This document shows, in pieces, positions 26,057 to 34,499 of a DNA stretch of 40,440 nucleotides. Numbering within the stretch: the stretch's first letter is position 1; each line of letters opens with the position of its first letter. A model generated the notes under the pieces. That model saw nothing but the letters and a program-made list of their open reading frames with translations, did not search any database and was not told where the DNA came from. The position numbers and the translations under genes were made by a program. Source of the stretch: a virus. The stretch covers positions 1-40,440 of IMG/VR virus record IMGVR_UViG_3300045999_006777. One strand, written 5' to 3'.

Positions 26057-28210
26057 ATGGCAAAGTTATTTGGATTTTCTATTGAGGATAGTAATAAGTT
26101 ATCCAAAAGTGTAGTTTCGCCGGTCCCCCCAAATAATGATGATGGTTCTGATCATTATTTGACGACCGGCTTTTTTGGCTCTTATGTTGATGTAGAAGGA
26201 GTATATAGAACCGAGTTTGATAAAATCAAACGTTATCGGGAAATGGCGCTTCACCATGAAGTTGATAGTGCCATTGAGGATATTGTAAATGAGGCAATTG
26301 TTTCTGACACTAACGATTCGCCCGTTGAAATTGAACTATCCAATCTAAGCGCTAGTGATTCTTTAAAAAATATCATCAGGAAAGAATTTAAGGGCATTTT
26401 GGAGATGCTAGATTTTGATAGAAAATCTCACCAGATATTCAGAAATTGGTATATTGATGGAAGACTACATTATCACAAACTCATTGACGTAAAAGACCCC
26501 CATGCGGGAATCCAAGATATTCGCTATATTGATTCATTAAAAATTAGAAAAGTTAGGAGACCCAAAAAACAAAAAGGCGAGTCTCTTACGCAAAAGATTT
26601 ATAGTAACCAAAATATTCTTGATCAAGTATTTCCAGATCTAGAAGAATATTTTGTATATAATCCCAAACAGTCATATCCAGTGGGAGCCGCCGATATGTC
26701 TGGCGGTTCGGAAAAAGGCATCATGTTTACAAAAGATTCAATTGCATGTTGTACTTCAGGTCTTAAGGATACAAATAAAGGTACTACCCTCTCATACCTT
26801 GATAAGGCAATCAAAGTCTTAAATCAACTACGAATGATTGAAGATAGTATTGTCATTTATCGTCTTAGCAGAAGCTCAGAGAAAAGAATTTTTTACATTG
26901 ATGTCGGCAATATGCAGAAAGATAAAGTTGAACAATACATGAGAGAAGTTATCTCTAGGTATCGTACTAAGATGAATTATAATAGCACTACTGGTGAAGT
27001 TGATACCTCTCGTAGGTTTATTAGCCTTATGGAGGACTTTTGGTTCCCAACTAGAGAAGGTGGTAGAGGAACAAAGGTTGATACTTTACCTGCTGGGTGT
27101 CTGGCAATGGACACTAAAGTTTCACTATTAGATGGTAGATCTCTTACCATTTCTGAAGTAGAGTCTGAACTAAAACAAGGTAAGGTTGTGTGGACTTATT
27201 CTTGTCATCCTACTACTGGAGAATTTGCACCTGGTCTTGTTTCTTGGGCAGGTATTACACAAAAAAGCGCAAAGGTTCTTAAGATTACTCTTGATAATGA
27301 AGAGAACATTATCTGCACATATGACCACAAATTTCCGATTTATGATCGGGGTTTTGTTGAGGCAAAAGACCTAGAGATTGGTCAGGTAATGATTCCAGTT
27401 CATGGAAACATGGAACAAGAAACAAGTGCTCCTATTGTAACCAACATTGAATACCTAGATGATGAAATTGAAGTGGGAACCCTCACTATTGATTCAGATG
27501 AAACATTACATAACTATCACACATTCTCTCTGGCTTGCGGCATTTATACAAAGAACAGTAATTTAGGCGAATTGACAGACTTAGATTACTTTAAGAGAAA
27601 TCTCTATAAATCACTGAACGTTCCTGAGACACGTATTGGAGGCGATAGCGGTTTCAATCTCGGCCGTTCTACCGAGATTTTAAGAGATGAAGTTAAATTT
27701 ACTAAGTTTGTCGGTGGACTTAGAAAGCGGTTCTCGCAGCTATTCTTAGACTTCCTTGGAACACAACTAATTCTTAAGAATATTGTGACTCCAGAAGACT
27801 GGAAAAAAATGGCCGAACATATTCAGTTTGATTATCTTTACGATAATCATTTTGCCGAGCTTAAAGAATCTGAGCTTTTCACTGATCGTTTAAATATGGT
27901 TTCAATGGCTCAACCTTATGTTGGTAAGTATTTCTCGCAAGATTATCTACGTCGTAAAATTCTCAGACAGACCGATGAGGAAATTATTGAACAAGATGAA
28001 CTTATGGCAAAAGAGATTGAAAGTGGAATTATTCCAGATCCTACTGCTCCAGTCGACCCTCAAACTGGTCTTCCACTAGATAACATTCCACAAGACAATC
28101 AACCACAAGTACAGTCTGATAATAATATTGAGGGGCAATCTGGTAAAGTTCCTGTAACTCCCGACATAAAGGCACCAGAAATTAAAATGCCCAAGGGTGG
28201 GGAAATCTAA
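26057..28210 (+). CDS. 20: Portal vertex protein gp20, interrupted by an intein
   Basis: 717 residues before splicing, 564 after; T4 gp20 has 524. Family motifs include YREMALHHEVDSAIEDIVNEAIV, FKGILEMLDFDRKSHQIFRNWYIDGRLHYHKLID (in parts), RYIDSLKIRKVR, LRMIEDSIVIYRLSRSSEKRIFYIDVGNM, FWFPTREGGRGTKVDTLP, and after the intein NLGELTDLDYFKRNLYKSLNVPETR and FSQLFLDFLGTQLILK. gp20 forms the dodecameric portal through which gp17 packages DNA and which nucleates prohead assembly. The C-terminal tail is rich in Pro and Gln. The intein sits in the conserved segment between VDTLP and NLGELTD. The stop codon is embedded in the next late promoter core. Confidence 0.95.
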   Translation: MAKLFGFSIEDSNKLSKSVVSPVPPNNDDGSDHYLTTGFFGSYVDVEGVYRTEFDKIKRYREMALHHEVDSAIEDIVNEAIVSDTNDSPVEIELSNLSASDSLKNIIRKEFKGILEMLDFDRKSHQIFRNWYIDGRLHYHKLIDVKDPHAGIQDIRYIDSLKIRKVRRPKKQKGESLTQKIYSNQNILDQVFPDLEEYFVYNPKQSYPVGAADMSGGSEKGIMFTKDSIACCTSGLKDTNKGTTLSYLDKAIKVLNQLRMIEDSIVIYRLSRSSEKRIFYIDVGNMQKDKVEQYMREVISRYRTKMNYNSTTGEVDTSRRFISLMEDFWFPTREGGRGTKVDTLPAGCLAMDTKVSLLDGRSLTISEVESELKQGKVVWTYSCHPTTGEFAPGLVSWAGITQKSAKVLKITLDNEENIICTYDHKFPIYDRGFVEAKDLEIGQVMIPVHGNMEQETSAPIVTNIEYLDDEIEVGTLTIDSDETLHNYHTFSLACGIYTKNSNLGELTDLDYFKRNLYKSLNVPETRIGGDSGFNLGRSTEILRDEVKFTKFVGGLRKRFSQLFLDFLGTQLILKNIVTPEDWKKMAEHIQFDYLYDNHFAELKESELFTDRLNMVSMAQPYVGKYFSQDYLRRKILRQTDEEIIEQDELMAKEIESGIIPDPTAPVDPQTGLPLDNIPQDNQPQVQSDNNIEGQSGKVPVTPDIKAPEIKMPKGGEI
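27098..27556 (+). other. Mini-intein (153 aa) in the portal protein
   Basis: Residues 348-500. It begins CLAMDTKVSLLDGRSLTIS, has a WTYSCHPTTGEFAPGLVSWAG segment, and block B as ICTYDHKFPIYDRGFVEAKDL with T-x-x-H. It ends HNYHTFSLACGIYTKN, followed by Ser (+1). Removing it restores TLPAG|SNLGELTD, the portal consensus region. The residue before the terminal Asn is Lys instead of the usual His. There is no room for an endonuclease, so this is a minimal splicing domain. The N-terminal half matches a phage intein type I recognise, often carrying more residues in the middle. Confidence 0.92.
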
Positions 28211-28213
28211 ATA
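28207..28213 (+). promoter_or_regulatory. Late promoter core CTAAATA before the 67-like gene
   Basis: CTAAATA includes the TAA stop of gp20 (28208-28210) and lies 22 bases before the ATG at 28236. Confidence 0.6.
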
Positions 28214-28235
28214 GACATAGTTAATATTCAACAAA

Positions 28236-28397
28236 ATGGAAGAACAAGATCTACTTGATATGATTGCAGCAGATGAATCTCCTGCACAGATTAGCGATAT
28301 GATTAAACAGATCATCTCAGCTAAGGCAATGGATAAAATTGATGCCCTCGTTCCTGAGGTTTCCTCTAATCTCTTTAATGGCACAGAGGATGAATGA
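28236..28397 (+). CDS. 67: Small prohead core protein, gp67-like
   Basis: 53 residues (starting MEEQDLLDMIAADESPAQIS and ending SSNLFNGTEDE), acidic and helical. It sits right after the portal gene, the place of T4 gene 67, whose product is a small acidic core protein of the prohead. The central AKAMDKIDALVPEVSSNLF parallels the AxTIDLI...IA/NFL pattern of small core proteins. T4 gp67 has 80 residues with a long acidic tail that is absent here; a long acidic tract is instead present in gp22. Its stop overlaps the next start (ATGA), implying coupled translation. The assignment rests on position, size and short motif similarity. Confidence 0.7.
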   Translation: MEEQDLLDMIAADESPAQISDMIKQIISAKAMDKIDALVPEVSSNLFNGTEDE

Positions 28398-29170
28398 CAA
28401 GCCTTGGAGACTTCTTTAAGGCAGTAAATGAAGAGAAAAAGATACAAAGACAAGAAGTAGATCAGATAGTATCTACTTCTTTTGATGATTTCTTTGTCAC
28501 ACCTTTAAAAGAAGAGATAACACCAAAACCAAAAGCGAAACTAAAATTAAAGAAGAAAAGACCTAAACCGATTAAAGAAGAAACAACCTTAATTGAGAAG
28601 TCAATAGGTCTTTTAGCTGAACCAACTTCAGTAAAAAATGAGGATCCACTTACTCCTCTAAATCAGAACTTTATGACTGTTGAGGCTTTTCAGAAGCATT
28701 ACCAGTTATTTTTATCAAGGATACAACAGCAATTATCAACACTTGGCGGCGGTGGAGAAGTAAGGCTTGAATTTCTAGACGACGTTAATAGAGATTCTGT
28801 TAAACAAAACAACAAGTTTGTTTTCTATAATGCTACTACCAAAAAGTTTGAAGGCTATTACTCTGGTCAAAGAGGAGTAAAATATTCTACAGTTTCAGTT
28901 ACAAGTTCAACATATACCCCCACAGAATTAGATTACTATATTGGAGTAAATTATACAGGGGCAGTAACAATTACTTTACCTAGCAATGTTGTAGAGGGAA
29001 CTTGCTATGTTGTTAAAGATGAATTAGGTCAGGCATCGCAAGGAACCAACCGATATATTGATATTGTTCCTAGTGGTTCAGACTTAATTGACGGTAGAAC
29101 TAAAGCTACCATCGCCATTGATTATGGGTCTATTACCTTAATCTATAGAAACGGCTGGAGGGTAGTCTAA
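28394..29170 (+). CDS. Virion structural protein with C-terminal fibre-type beta domain
   Basis: 258 residues. The N-terminus (TSLGDFFKAVNEEKKIQ) resembles a protein I recall after gp20 in cyanophages. A Lys/Pro-rich stretch follows (residues about 43-63: KPKAKLKLKKKRPKPIKEE). The middle (NQNFMTVEAFQKHYQLFLSRIQQQLSTLGGGGEVRLEFLDDVNR) is helical then Gly-rich. The C-terminal 85 residues (YYIGVNYTGAVTITLPS...GTCYVVKDELG...IDIVPSGSDLIDG...SITLIYRNGWRVV) form a beta domain common at the tips of phage fibres. Probably a head- or tail-associated adhesin subunit. It starts in an ATGA overlap with the 67-like gene and ends in a TAATG overlap with the next, so the block is translationally linked. Confidence 0.7.
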   Translation: MTSLGDFFKAVNEEKKIQRQEVDQIVSTSFDDFFVTPLKEEITPKPKAKLKLKKKRPKPIKEETTLIEKSIGLLAEPTSVKNEDPLTPLNQNFMTVEAFQKHYQLFLSRIQQQLSTLGGGGEVRLEFLDDVNRDSVKQNNKFVFYNATTKKFEGYYSGQRGVKYSTVSVTSSTYTPTELDYYIGVNYTGAVTITLPSNVVEGTCYVVKDELGQASQGTNRYIDIVPSGSDLIDGRTKATIAIDYGSITLIYRNGWRVV

Positions 29171-30399
29171 TGTCTCATTTGTATAAACCTAGTGATAACA
29201 TTTATGATGCCTTCGGGCGATTAAAAGTCGCTAATCCTCTAACCCTATTTGATTCTAGCCATCGCTATAGAGATAATAATCTCTGGGCAACTTCGGTTAC
29301 TGGAGCAGGCACAACATATTCTTTCAATCAGAATCAAGGATTAGTTGAGCTAACAGTTGGGGTTGGGACAACCTGTCAGATTATCAGAGAAACAACCAAA
29401 GTATTCTCATATCAACCTGGAAAGGGTCTCACCATAAAAAATACAGGTATAATGAGCAAACCGAAGCAAAATCTTCGGCAGAGAATTGGTTATTTTGGTA
29501 ACGATAATGGAATATACTTTGAGTTAGATGGTAATACGGTAAATATTGTAGAAAGATCAATAGTTACTGGAATCGTTTCTGAAACAAGAGTTCCACAATC
29601 TCAGTGGAATAAAGACACTTTGACTGGCATCGGGGTTTCCAATCCTTCTGGAATAGCATTGGATATTTCTAAGGCTCAGATTTTCTGGTCTGATATTGAA
29701 TGGCTAGGTGAAGGAACAGTAAGAGCTGGCTTTGTTATAGACGGTAAAATTATTGAGACTCACCATTTCAATCATGCAAATGCCATTGAATCAACTTACA
29801 TGACAACCGCAAGTCTACCATTGCGTTACGAAATAACTAATACTGGTCTGACAACTAGCTCTAGTACATTAAAACAAGTTTGTTCTACCGTTATTTCAGA
29901 AGGTGGTTATGAGTTAAGAGGTTTACAGCAAGCGGTCGGGACACCAATTACTTCTCCTGTAAACTTACCAACTGCTGGAACATTTTATCCAGTCGTTTCA
30001 ATAAAACTAAAGTCATCTCCAAATAGACTAGATGCTATTATAATTTTGACTGCAATTTCAATGATGGGCATCACTAATAATGCAAACTACAATTGGAGAG
30101 TTATTGCAAGTGGTATAACAACTGGTGGAACTTGGACAGATGCTGGCATAGATTCATCAGTAGAATATAAAATTGACGGTGGTTCAATTACTGGTGGTAG
30201 AGTATTGGCATCCGGGTATTTTAGTGCATCCAATCAATTACATAGCAATATTGATATTTTAAAGGAAGCACTATTTAAGTTTCAACTTGAACGAAATGGT
30301 CTAACAAATACTCCATATGAATTATCATTGGTGGCAGCAGCAAGTTTAGGTAATGCGAATATTCATGCCTCAATGGACTGGGAAGAAATTAGTCGTTAA
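29170..30399 (+). CDS. Virion structural / tail-fibre-like protein
   Basis: 409 residues, beginning MSHLYKPSDNIYDAFGRLKVANPLTLFDSSHRY. The DAFGRLRV..P.TLFD opening is a pattern I know from virion proteins of large phages, followed by beta-rich sequence (SRYRDNN.W.....GAGTTYSFN, GKGLTIKNTGIM, RQRIGYFGNDNGIYFELDG, FWSDIEWLGEGTVRAGFVIDGKII, LRYEITNTG). These segments suggest a jelly-roll-like head or fibre domain. It belongs to the cassette between gp20 and gp21. Start codon overlaps the previous stop. Precise role not known; a surface or receptor-contact function is inferred. Confidence 0.7.
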   Translation: MSHLYKPSDNIYDAFGRLKVANPLTLFDSSHRYRDNNLWATSVTGAGTTYSFNQNQGLVELTVGVGTTCQIIRETTKVFSYQPGKGLTIKNTGIMSKPKQNLRQRIGYFGNDNGIYFELDGNTVNIVERSIVTGIVSETRVPQSQWNKDTLTGIGVSNPSGIALDISKAQIFWSDIEWLGEGTVRAGFVIDGKIIETHHFNHANAIESTYMTTASLPLRYEITNTGLTTSSSTLKQVCSTVISEGGYELRGLQQAVGTPITSPVNLPTAGTFYPVVSIKLKSSPNRLDAIIILTAISMMGITNNANYNWRVIASGITTGGTWTDAGIDSSVEYKIDGGSITGGRVLASGYFSASNQLHSNIDILKEALFKFQLERNGLTNTPYELSLVAAASLGNANIHASMDWEEISR

Positions 30400-30400
30400 T

Positions 30401-30408
30401 TATAAATA
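30401..30408 (+). promoter_or_regulatory. Late promoter core TATAAATA before the fibre cassette
   Basis: An exact match to the T4 late promoter core TATAAATA lies 1 base after the preceding stop and 22 bases before the ATG at 30431. This is the only full 8-base match noticed at a junction in the window. Confidence 0.75.
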
Positions 30409-30430
30409 GTCTATAGATTGTTATATAATA

Positions 30431-30697
30431 ATGCAAATTACCAAGATTATTGAAACACAAATTTCAACTCCAATTACAGCCGGAACTGCAACTAGCATTA
30501 GTTCTGCAACGTGCGTTCGGTTATGTAATGATACTGCAAACCCTATTACTGTAAGTATTTCAACTGCTATTGGTGCAGCCACAACGAATACTTTTACAAT
30601 ACCTTCATATAATGTTGAGTTTCTTCAGAAACAACCAACTGATGTGATTTTTACTAGCGTTGCAATCAAAGCCAATAAAGTAGGGTTCACTAATTAA
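30431..30697 (+). CDS. Small beta-rich protein in fibre cassette
   Basis: 88 residues (MQITKIIETQISTPITAGTA at the start), rich in Thr, Ser, Ile and Ala with alternating hydrophobic residues, so probably all-beta. Similar short proteins sit beside tail-fibre genes in cyanophages as I recall, but no function is known to me. It has its own late promoter and its stop overlaps the next start (TAATG), so it is expressed with the 110-aa protein and the collagen-repeat fibre. Confidence 0.65.
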   Translation: MQITKIIETQISTPITAGTATSISSATCVRLCNDTANPITVSISTAIGAATTNTFTIPSYNVEFLQKQPTDVIFTSVAIKANKVGFTN

Positions 30698-31029
30698 TGG
30701 CAACTCAAGAGATTACAGGAATCACTATTGAAAAAGGTACCGATTTTACGGCATCTTTTCTTGTGGATTCTTTTGATGGTAATCCTCTTGATTTAACCAA
30801 TTATACAATTGTTGCAAAGATAAGAAAATATCCTAGCTCACCTACAGCAAAAGCCTTTTCTTCTTCAGTTCTTGGCAATACTGGCTATATTGCTATTTCA
30901 ATGAATGATACAGATACTAGATTATTAAAAGCTGGAAGAAATTATTTTGACATTCTTCTTACCAATAATTATGAAACCTTTAAGGTTGTTAAAGGTACAA
31001 TAATGGTTGAAGACACTGCATCGTTATGA
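30697..31029 (+). CDS. Small tail-fibre accessory protein
   Basis: 110 residues. The sequence ([40 protein letters not shown], in parts, then [44 protein letters not shown]) has the organisation of an immunoglobulin-like or BppU-N-type beta domain: a G..F...F.....G.P.DLT.Y...A.IR opening and a Y.DI.....G....V..G.I.V close. Such domains sit at the base of receptor-binding proteins in several phages. The gene overlaps both neighbours (TAATG upstream, ATGA downstream), so it is translated with the collagen-repeat fibre, and may be its assembly partner or base. Inference from pattern. Confidence 0.65.
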   Translation: MATQEITGITIEKGTDFTASFLVDSFDGNPLDLTNYTIVAKIRKYPSSPTAKAFSSSVLGNTGYIAISMNDTDTRLLKAGRNYFDILLTNNYETFKVVKGTIMVEDTASL

Positions 31030-33095
31030 ATAGCTATAATGTACGCTTACGCAATCCAAATACTGCCACTAGGGTTAGCACAGTACAAGATCCTATTTCA
31101 ACTGCTTCATATAAAGTATTTACCCGACAAGAAAGCGTAAATAATCCATATTATCTAACCTTTGTTGGTATAAACTCTGCAACTGCAGTTCAAAATGAAG
31201 TTTATACAAATCCAGGAATTACCTATAATCCATATACCATTAGTGTATCAATTTCCACTGTAACCATAAGTTCAAATTCAATTTCTTATGGAACAACATC
31301 CTTTTCTATCGGTAATACCTCCAATCCCGGTATAACATCATTTATTGGTAATATCAGCATTAGTGGTGGAACATACAGTCCACAGCCTAATCAATTAGCT
31401 TATGTTCTTCCTGGTGGTATAATTTCTGGATTGAATATTGGTTCGGGTTTAGATATTATAAATGGTAGCCTTATTTCACTTGGAGGGGGAGGTGTTGGTA
31501 GTATCGGCGCAACAGGTGCAACAGGCCCTATTGGAATTGGTTCCACTGGTGCAACTGGACCGGTAGGAATTAGCGGCGCAACAGGACCAACCGGCCCACA
31601 GGGGCCTATTGGTATAGGAATCACAGGTGCAACTGGTCCCATAGGAATTACTGGTGCAACCGGTCCGTCTGGTTTACAAGGAGTAACTGGTTCTATCGGC
31701 ATTACTGGTGCAACTGGCCCACAAGGACCCGGCGGTGATATAGGATCTACAGGGCCAATTGGTGCAACTGGTCCGTCTGGTTTACAAGGTATAGCCGGAA
31801 ATGATGGTCAAACTGGCCCTACTGGTGCTTCAGGACCTATAGGAATTACTGGAGCTACTGGACCCATAGGAATTACTGGTGCAACTGGTCCTTCAGGGGT
31901 AGATGGAGATCGTTATCATACAACTAGCACTTCTACTTTTACAATAGGTGGAACAGGTAACATAACTGTATTCACTGCTGATTTAAACTTAGACTATTCA
32001 ATTGCCCAAACAATCATTTTAGCTTATGATTTAAATAATCATCAACATTGTGAAGTAAATTCATATAACAAGACAACGGGAGAACTAACTTTACGAAAAA
32101 CCACAAGTTCCGGTTCCGGTACATATTCTCTTTGGGAGATTAATTTAGACGGGGCAGTTGGCATTCAGGGTGCAACTGGTCCTACTGGACCACAAGGTTC
32201 TACTGGAAGTATAGGAGAAACTGGAGCAACTGGACCAGCTGGCATTAGCGGTGCAACTGGCCCCATTGGTGTAACTGGTGCAACAGGAGTTATTGGTATT
32301 TCTGGTGCAACTGGTCCACAAGGACCAGCAGGAAATGAAGGTGCAACTGGTCCAATTGGTGCTACTGGTGCAAGTGGAAAAACTATTCTTAGTGGTTCTG
32401 GTGCTCCAAGTATTATTATTGGAACAGATGGCGATTATTACTTAGATACAACTTCTTCCATTTTTTATGGCCCCAAAACTACAGGAGTTTGGGGTTCCGG
32501 CATCAGTCTTATTGGTCCAACTGGAGCTACCGGTCCTATAGGGGTCTCGGGGGCAACTGGACCAATTGGTATAACGGGAGCCACTGGACCCATAGGAGTC
32601 TCGGGGGCAACTGGTCCTATAGGAATTACTGGAGCAACTGGGGTTGCTGGTATTGCTAATGCGCCATCCCCACTTTCTTATAATTCTGGAACCCAAACAA
32701 TTAGTCTACCTAGTATTGGCGACGGTCTAATTTTGGTAATTAGTAATAAAGGAGAAACGGCAACACAAGGCACAAACTATCTTGAATGGCCAGTACCAGT
32801 TCCTAGTGGCAACTTTACAATAACTACACTAAGATTTGGTTGTCATATAGATAATACTGGTAGTAGTAGTACAACATTTAATGCCTATCGCCGCACGGCA
32901 GCTGGTGTTAAAACTACTCTAATGACAGGTAATGCAGCATTAACTTCTGGTTCTAGTTTAGTTGATGCAACTACTTTGTTAATTGCCGCTCCAACATTAA
33001 CTATTGGGGATAGAATAGGCATTGATTTAATAGGTGTAGGAACCAATGTTCAAGGTCTTTTCGCTCAATTCACGTTCACCCGCTCTCCCTCATAA
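31026..33095 (+). CDS. Collagen-like repeat tail fibre protein
   Basis: 689 residues. An N-terminal beta region (to about 31490) is followed by Gly-X-Y triplets in three blocks, mostly [14 protein letters not shown]-type: about 31505-31910, 32160-32380 and 32510-32650. Between blocks 1 and 2 lies a globular insert ([16 protein letters not shown]...[10 protein letters not shown]); between blocks 2 and 3 lies SGAPS...[20 protein letters not shown], a short domain common in bacterial collagen-like proteins. The C-terminus (from about 32655) is a beta domain that could form the trimeric tip. Such proteins form trimeric rods; with its neighbours this is a likely host-contact fibre. The repeats favour recombination and length change. 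Confidence 0.85.
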   Translation: MNSYNVRLRNPNTATRVSTVQDPISTASYKVFTRQESVNNPYYLTFVGINSATAVQNEVYTNPGITYNPYTISVSISTVTISSNSISYGTTSFSIGNTSNPGITSFIGNISISGGTYSPQPNQLAYVLPGGIISGLNIGSGLDIINGSLISLGGGGVGSIGATGATGPIGIGSTGATGPVGISGATGPTGPQGPIGIGITGATGPIGITGATGPSGLQGVTGSIGITGATGPQGPGGDIGSTGPIGATGPSGLQGIAGNDGQTGPTGASGPIGITGATGPIGITGATGPSGVDGDRYHTTSTSTFTIGGTGNITVFTADLNLDYSIAQTIILAYDLNNHQHCEVNSYNKTTGELTLRKTTSSGSGTYSLWEINLDGAVGIQGATGPTGPQGSTGSIGETGATGPAGISGATGPIGVTGATGVIGISGATGPQGPAGNEGATGPIGATGASGKTILSGSGAPSIIIGTDGDYYLDTTSSIFYGPKTTGVWGSGISLIGPTGATGPIGVSGATGPIGITGATGPIGVSGATGPIGITGATGVAGIANAPSPLSYNSGTQTISLPSIGDGLILVISNKGETATQGTNYLEWPVPVPSGNFTITTLRFGCHIDNTGSSSTTFNAYRRTAAGVKTTLMTGNAALTSGSSLVDATTLLIAAPTLTIGDRIGIDLIGVGTNVQGLFAQFTFTRSPS
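31505..32650 (+). repeat. Degenerate DNA repeats encoding Gly-X-Y triplets
   Basis: Recurring units such as GGTGCAACTGGTCC and GGAATTACTGGTGC produce the collagen-like triplets in three blocks separated by non-repeat inserts. Units are near-identical in places (for example around 31625-31660 and 32525-32640), which suggests recent duplication or exchange. Confidence 0.85.
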
Positions 33096-33097
33096 CT

Positions 33098-33715
33098 ATG
33101 TCTCAACCTAACATTTTAATCAACCCTGATACAGAAATCCGTTATTATTCAGATCCAGGTCCATTAGAAGGTCAAAGTGTTGATTTCTTCGTGCCGCTGC
33201 GCGGCGAGTTGGTGACCAACCCCGGAGGCACCCGCTGGCCTAACCTGTTTGGCCTGCCATACGACGGCACCGAGTTGCAGTTTTACCTGAAAGGCGAGCC
33301 GAAGGTGCGCGAGTATGACCCACAAATCTTCTTTGAAAGGGCATCCTGGGTAGCGATTGATTATGCAAACCCCAAGGCGGGTGGCCCGGCTGGAACATGG
33401 GAGGAAACTTTGGAAGTGCTACGCAGGCCGGTAGAAGAGCTACTAAATCAAGTAGATGCGGCCCTGCTACAGGCGAACAGTAAACTATATCCAGCCAACG
33501 TGGACCCAATGCAAGGGGTTCTCTACAGCGAGGCGATCCGCCGCAGCGCAGATGGAACCGCAACTCAACCCATGCTAGATCTACTGCATAAACATGATTC
33601 ACTGGTAGCCGCTGGTTTCCAGAATATGGAGAGAGCGGCCGAACTGCGCCAGCAGATCCAGGCCGGGGAAGCCTTCGACCTGTCAGCCGGGTGGGTCAAT
33701 GAGCTACCGGCATGA
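33098..33715 (+). CDS. Chimeric protein of unknown function at GC-rich junction
   Basis: 205 residues, starting 2 bases after the fibre gene's stop. The first 30 codons are AT-rich and phage-like (MSQPNILINPDTEIRYYSDP...), then from about 33190 the codons become GC-rich (GTGCCGCTGCGCGGCGAG) without a frame break. The later part (TRWPNLFGLPYDGTELQFYLKGEPKVREYDPQIFFERASWVAIDYANP, in parts; then LRRPVEELLNQVDAALLQANSKLYPANVDP and a helical end) is not a family I recognise. The composition jump inside one gene indicates a recombination joint. By position it may be a fibre-tip or chaperone-like component. Confidence 0.6.
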   Translation: MSQPNILINPDTEIRYYSDPGPLEGQSVDFFVPLRGELVTNPGGTRWPNLFGLPYDGTELQFYLKGEPKVREYDPQIFFERASWVAIDYANPKAGGPAGTWEETLEVLRRPVEELLNQVDAALLQANSKLYPANVDPMQGVLYSEAIRRSADGTATQPMLDLLHKHDSLVAAGFQNMERAAELRQQIQAGEAFDLSAGWVNELPA

Positions 33716-33737
33716 GTGGCGACCTGGGCCTTACATC

Positions 33738-33743
33738 GGAGGT
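33738..33743 (+). promoter_or_regulatory. Ribosome binding site deciding the LamG-like protein start
   Basis: GGAGGT lies 6 bases before the ATG at 33750. The in-frame ATG at 33699 overlaps the previous gene and has no comparable site, so 33750 is preferred. Confidence 0.7.
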
Positions 33744-33749
33744 AACAAG

Positions 33750-34499
33750 ATGCTGATTGTTCCTAGGCGGAGGGTGGCGGCTGGCGGTTGGACTCCCGCA
33801 CAGATCAGCCTCGCGCTGTGGCTGGATGCCAGTGACAGCAGCACGCTGTTTGCGAACAACACCGGCTCAACGCTGGCGACGGTAGGCGGAGCCGTGGGGA
33901 GGTGGGAGGACAAGAGCGGGAGTGGCAGGCATGTCAGTCAAGCTACGCCCGCAAAACGGCCCACTTTGATAAGTCCTTCAGGGGTAAACTTTTCATCGGC
34001 TTCGCACGTCCTTGCGGGCAATGTGATTAGCTCAACCACACTCTCATTTTATTATGTTACAAGCGATCGTGCCGGTGCGGTCAGCGGCTTGCCTGTTTAC
34101 AATGGCAACGCAGGCTCTGACGGACTTGGCCCAATACATAACTATAGAAGCGGCAGAATTGACGTTCTGTATGGAGGCCTCGGCTTCCCTGAGTCTTCTT
34201 TGACGCAAGACGTGGGGGTAGATACGATTATAGGTTTTCGCCGCAGTGCGTCGGCTATTGCTATTGCTAAAAACGGAACGGCTGGCACTATTTCAACAAG
34301 CTTGATTCCTAAAGCTCCTACGCTAGCTTTCTCGGTTGGCCTGAATGGTTCCGGCGTTCTTCGAGAGGTTATCGTAGCAAGTTCGTACTTGGCTGATTCC
34401 GTGGGCCAGCAGATCGAGGGCTACCTGGCCTGGAAGTGGGGCCTCGCCGCCAGCCTCCCAGCCGGCCATCCCTACAAGTCCTCGCCGCCGACCTCATGA
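33750..34499 (+). CDS. LamG/lectin-like adhesin of the fibre cassette
   Basis: 249 residues with the start chosen by its strong ribosome binding site; an upstream in-frame ATG at 33699 would add 17 residues. The sequence begins with WTPAQISLALWLDASDSSTL and VGRWEDKSGSGRHVSQ, and ends QQIEGYLAWKWGLAASLPAGHPYKSSPP. This frame (WLDA...WxDKSG...N or Q...P... and a final IEGYLAWKWGL..LP..HPY) is that of concanavalin-A/LamG-like domains found in many bacterial surface and large-phage proteins. The gene lies wholly in the GC-rich patch. A glycan-binding, receptor-recognition role is inferred. Confidence 0.75.
   Translation: MLIVPRRRVAAGGWTPAQISLALWLDASDSSTLFANNTGSTLATVGGAVGRWEDKSGSGRHVSQATPAKRPTLISPSGVNFSSASHVLAGNVISSTTLSFYYVTSDRAGAVSGLPVYNGNAGSDGLGPIHNYRSGRIDVLYGGLGFPESSLTQDVGVDTIIGFRRSASAIAIAKNGTAGTISTSLIPKAPTLAFSVGLNGSGVLREVIVASSYLADSVGQQIEGYLAWKWGLAASLPAGHPYKSSPPTS

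Noticed and set aside
28076-28453. Minus-strand frame of 125 codons at the gp20/67-like border
   Set aside because: It covers the end of the portal, the 67-like gene and a late promoter core; the plus-strand 53-aa frame fits position and family better.
31400-31702. Minus-strand Pro-rich frame in the collagen-repeat gene
   Set aside because: It mirrors the Gly-X-Y triplet repeats of the plus strand; no independent support.
31505-32650. Possible CRISPR-like array
   Set aside because: Repeats are in frame with Gly-X-Y coding, vary in unit length and sequence, and have no unique spacers of constant size.
33240-33602. Minus-strand frame of 120 codons in the GC-rich patch
   Set aside because: High GC makes long antisense frames common; the plus-strand frame is continuous with the preceding gene and coupled to the following one.
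33699-33749. ATG at 33699 as the LamG-like protein start
   Set aside because: It overlaps the previous gene by 17 bases and lacks a good ribosome binding site, unlike the ATG at 33750.
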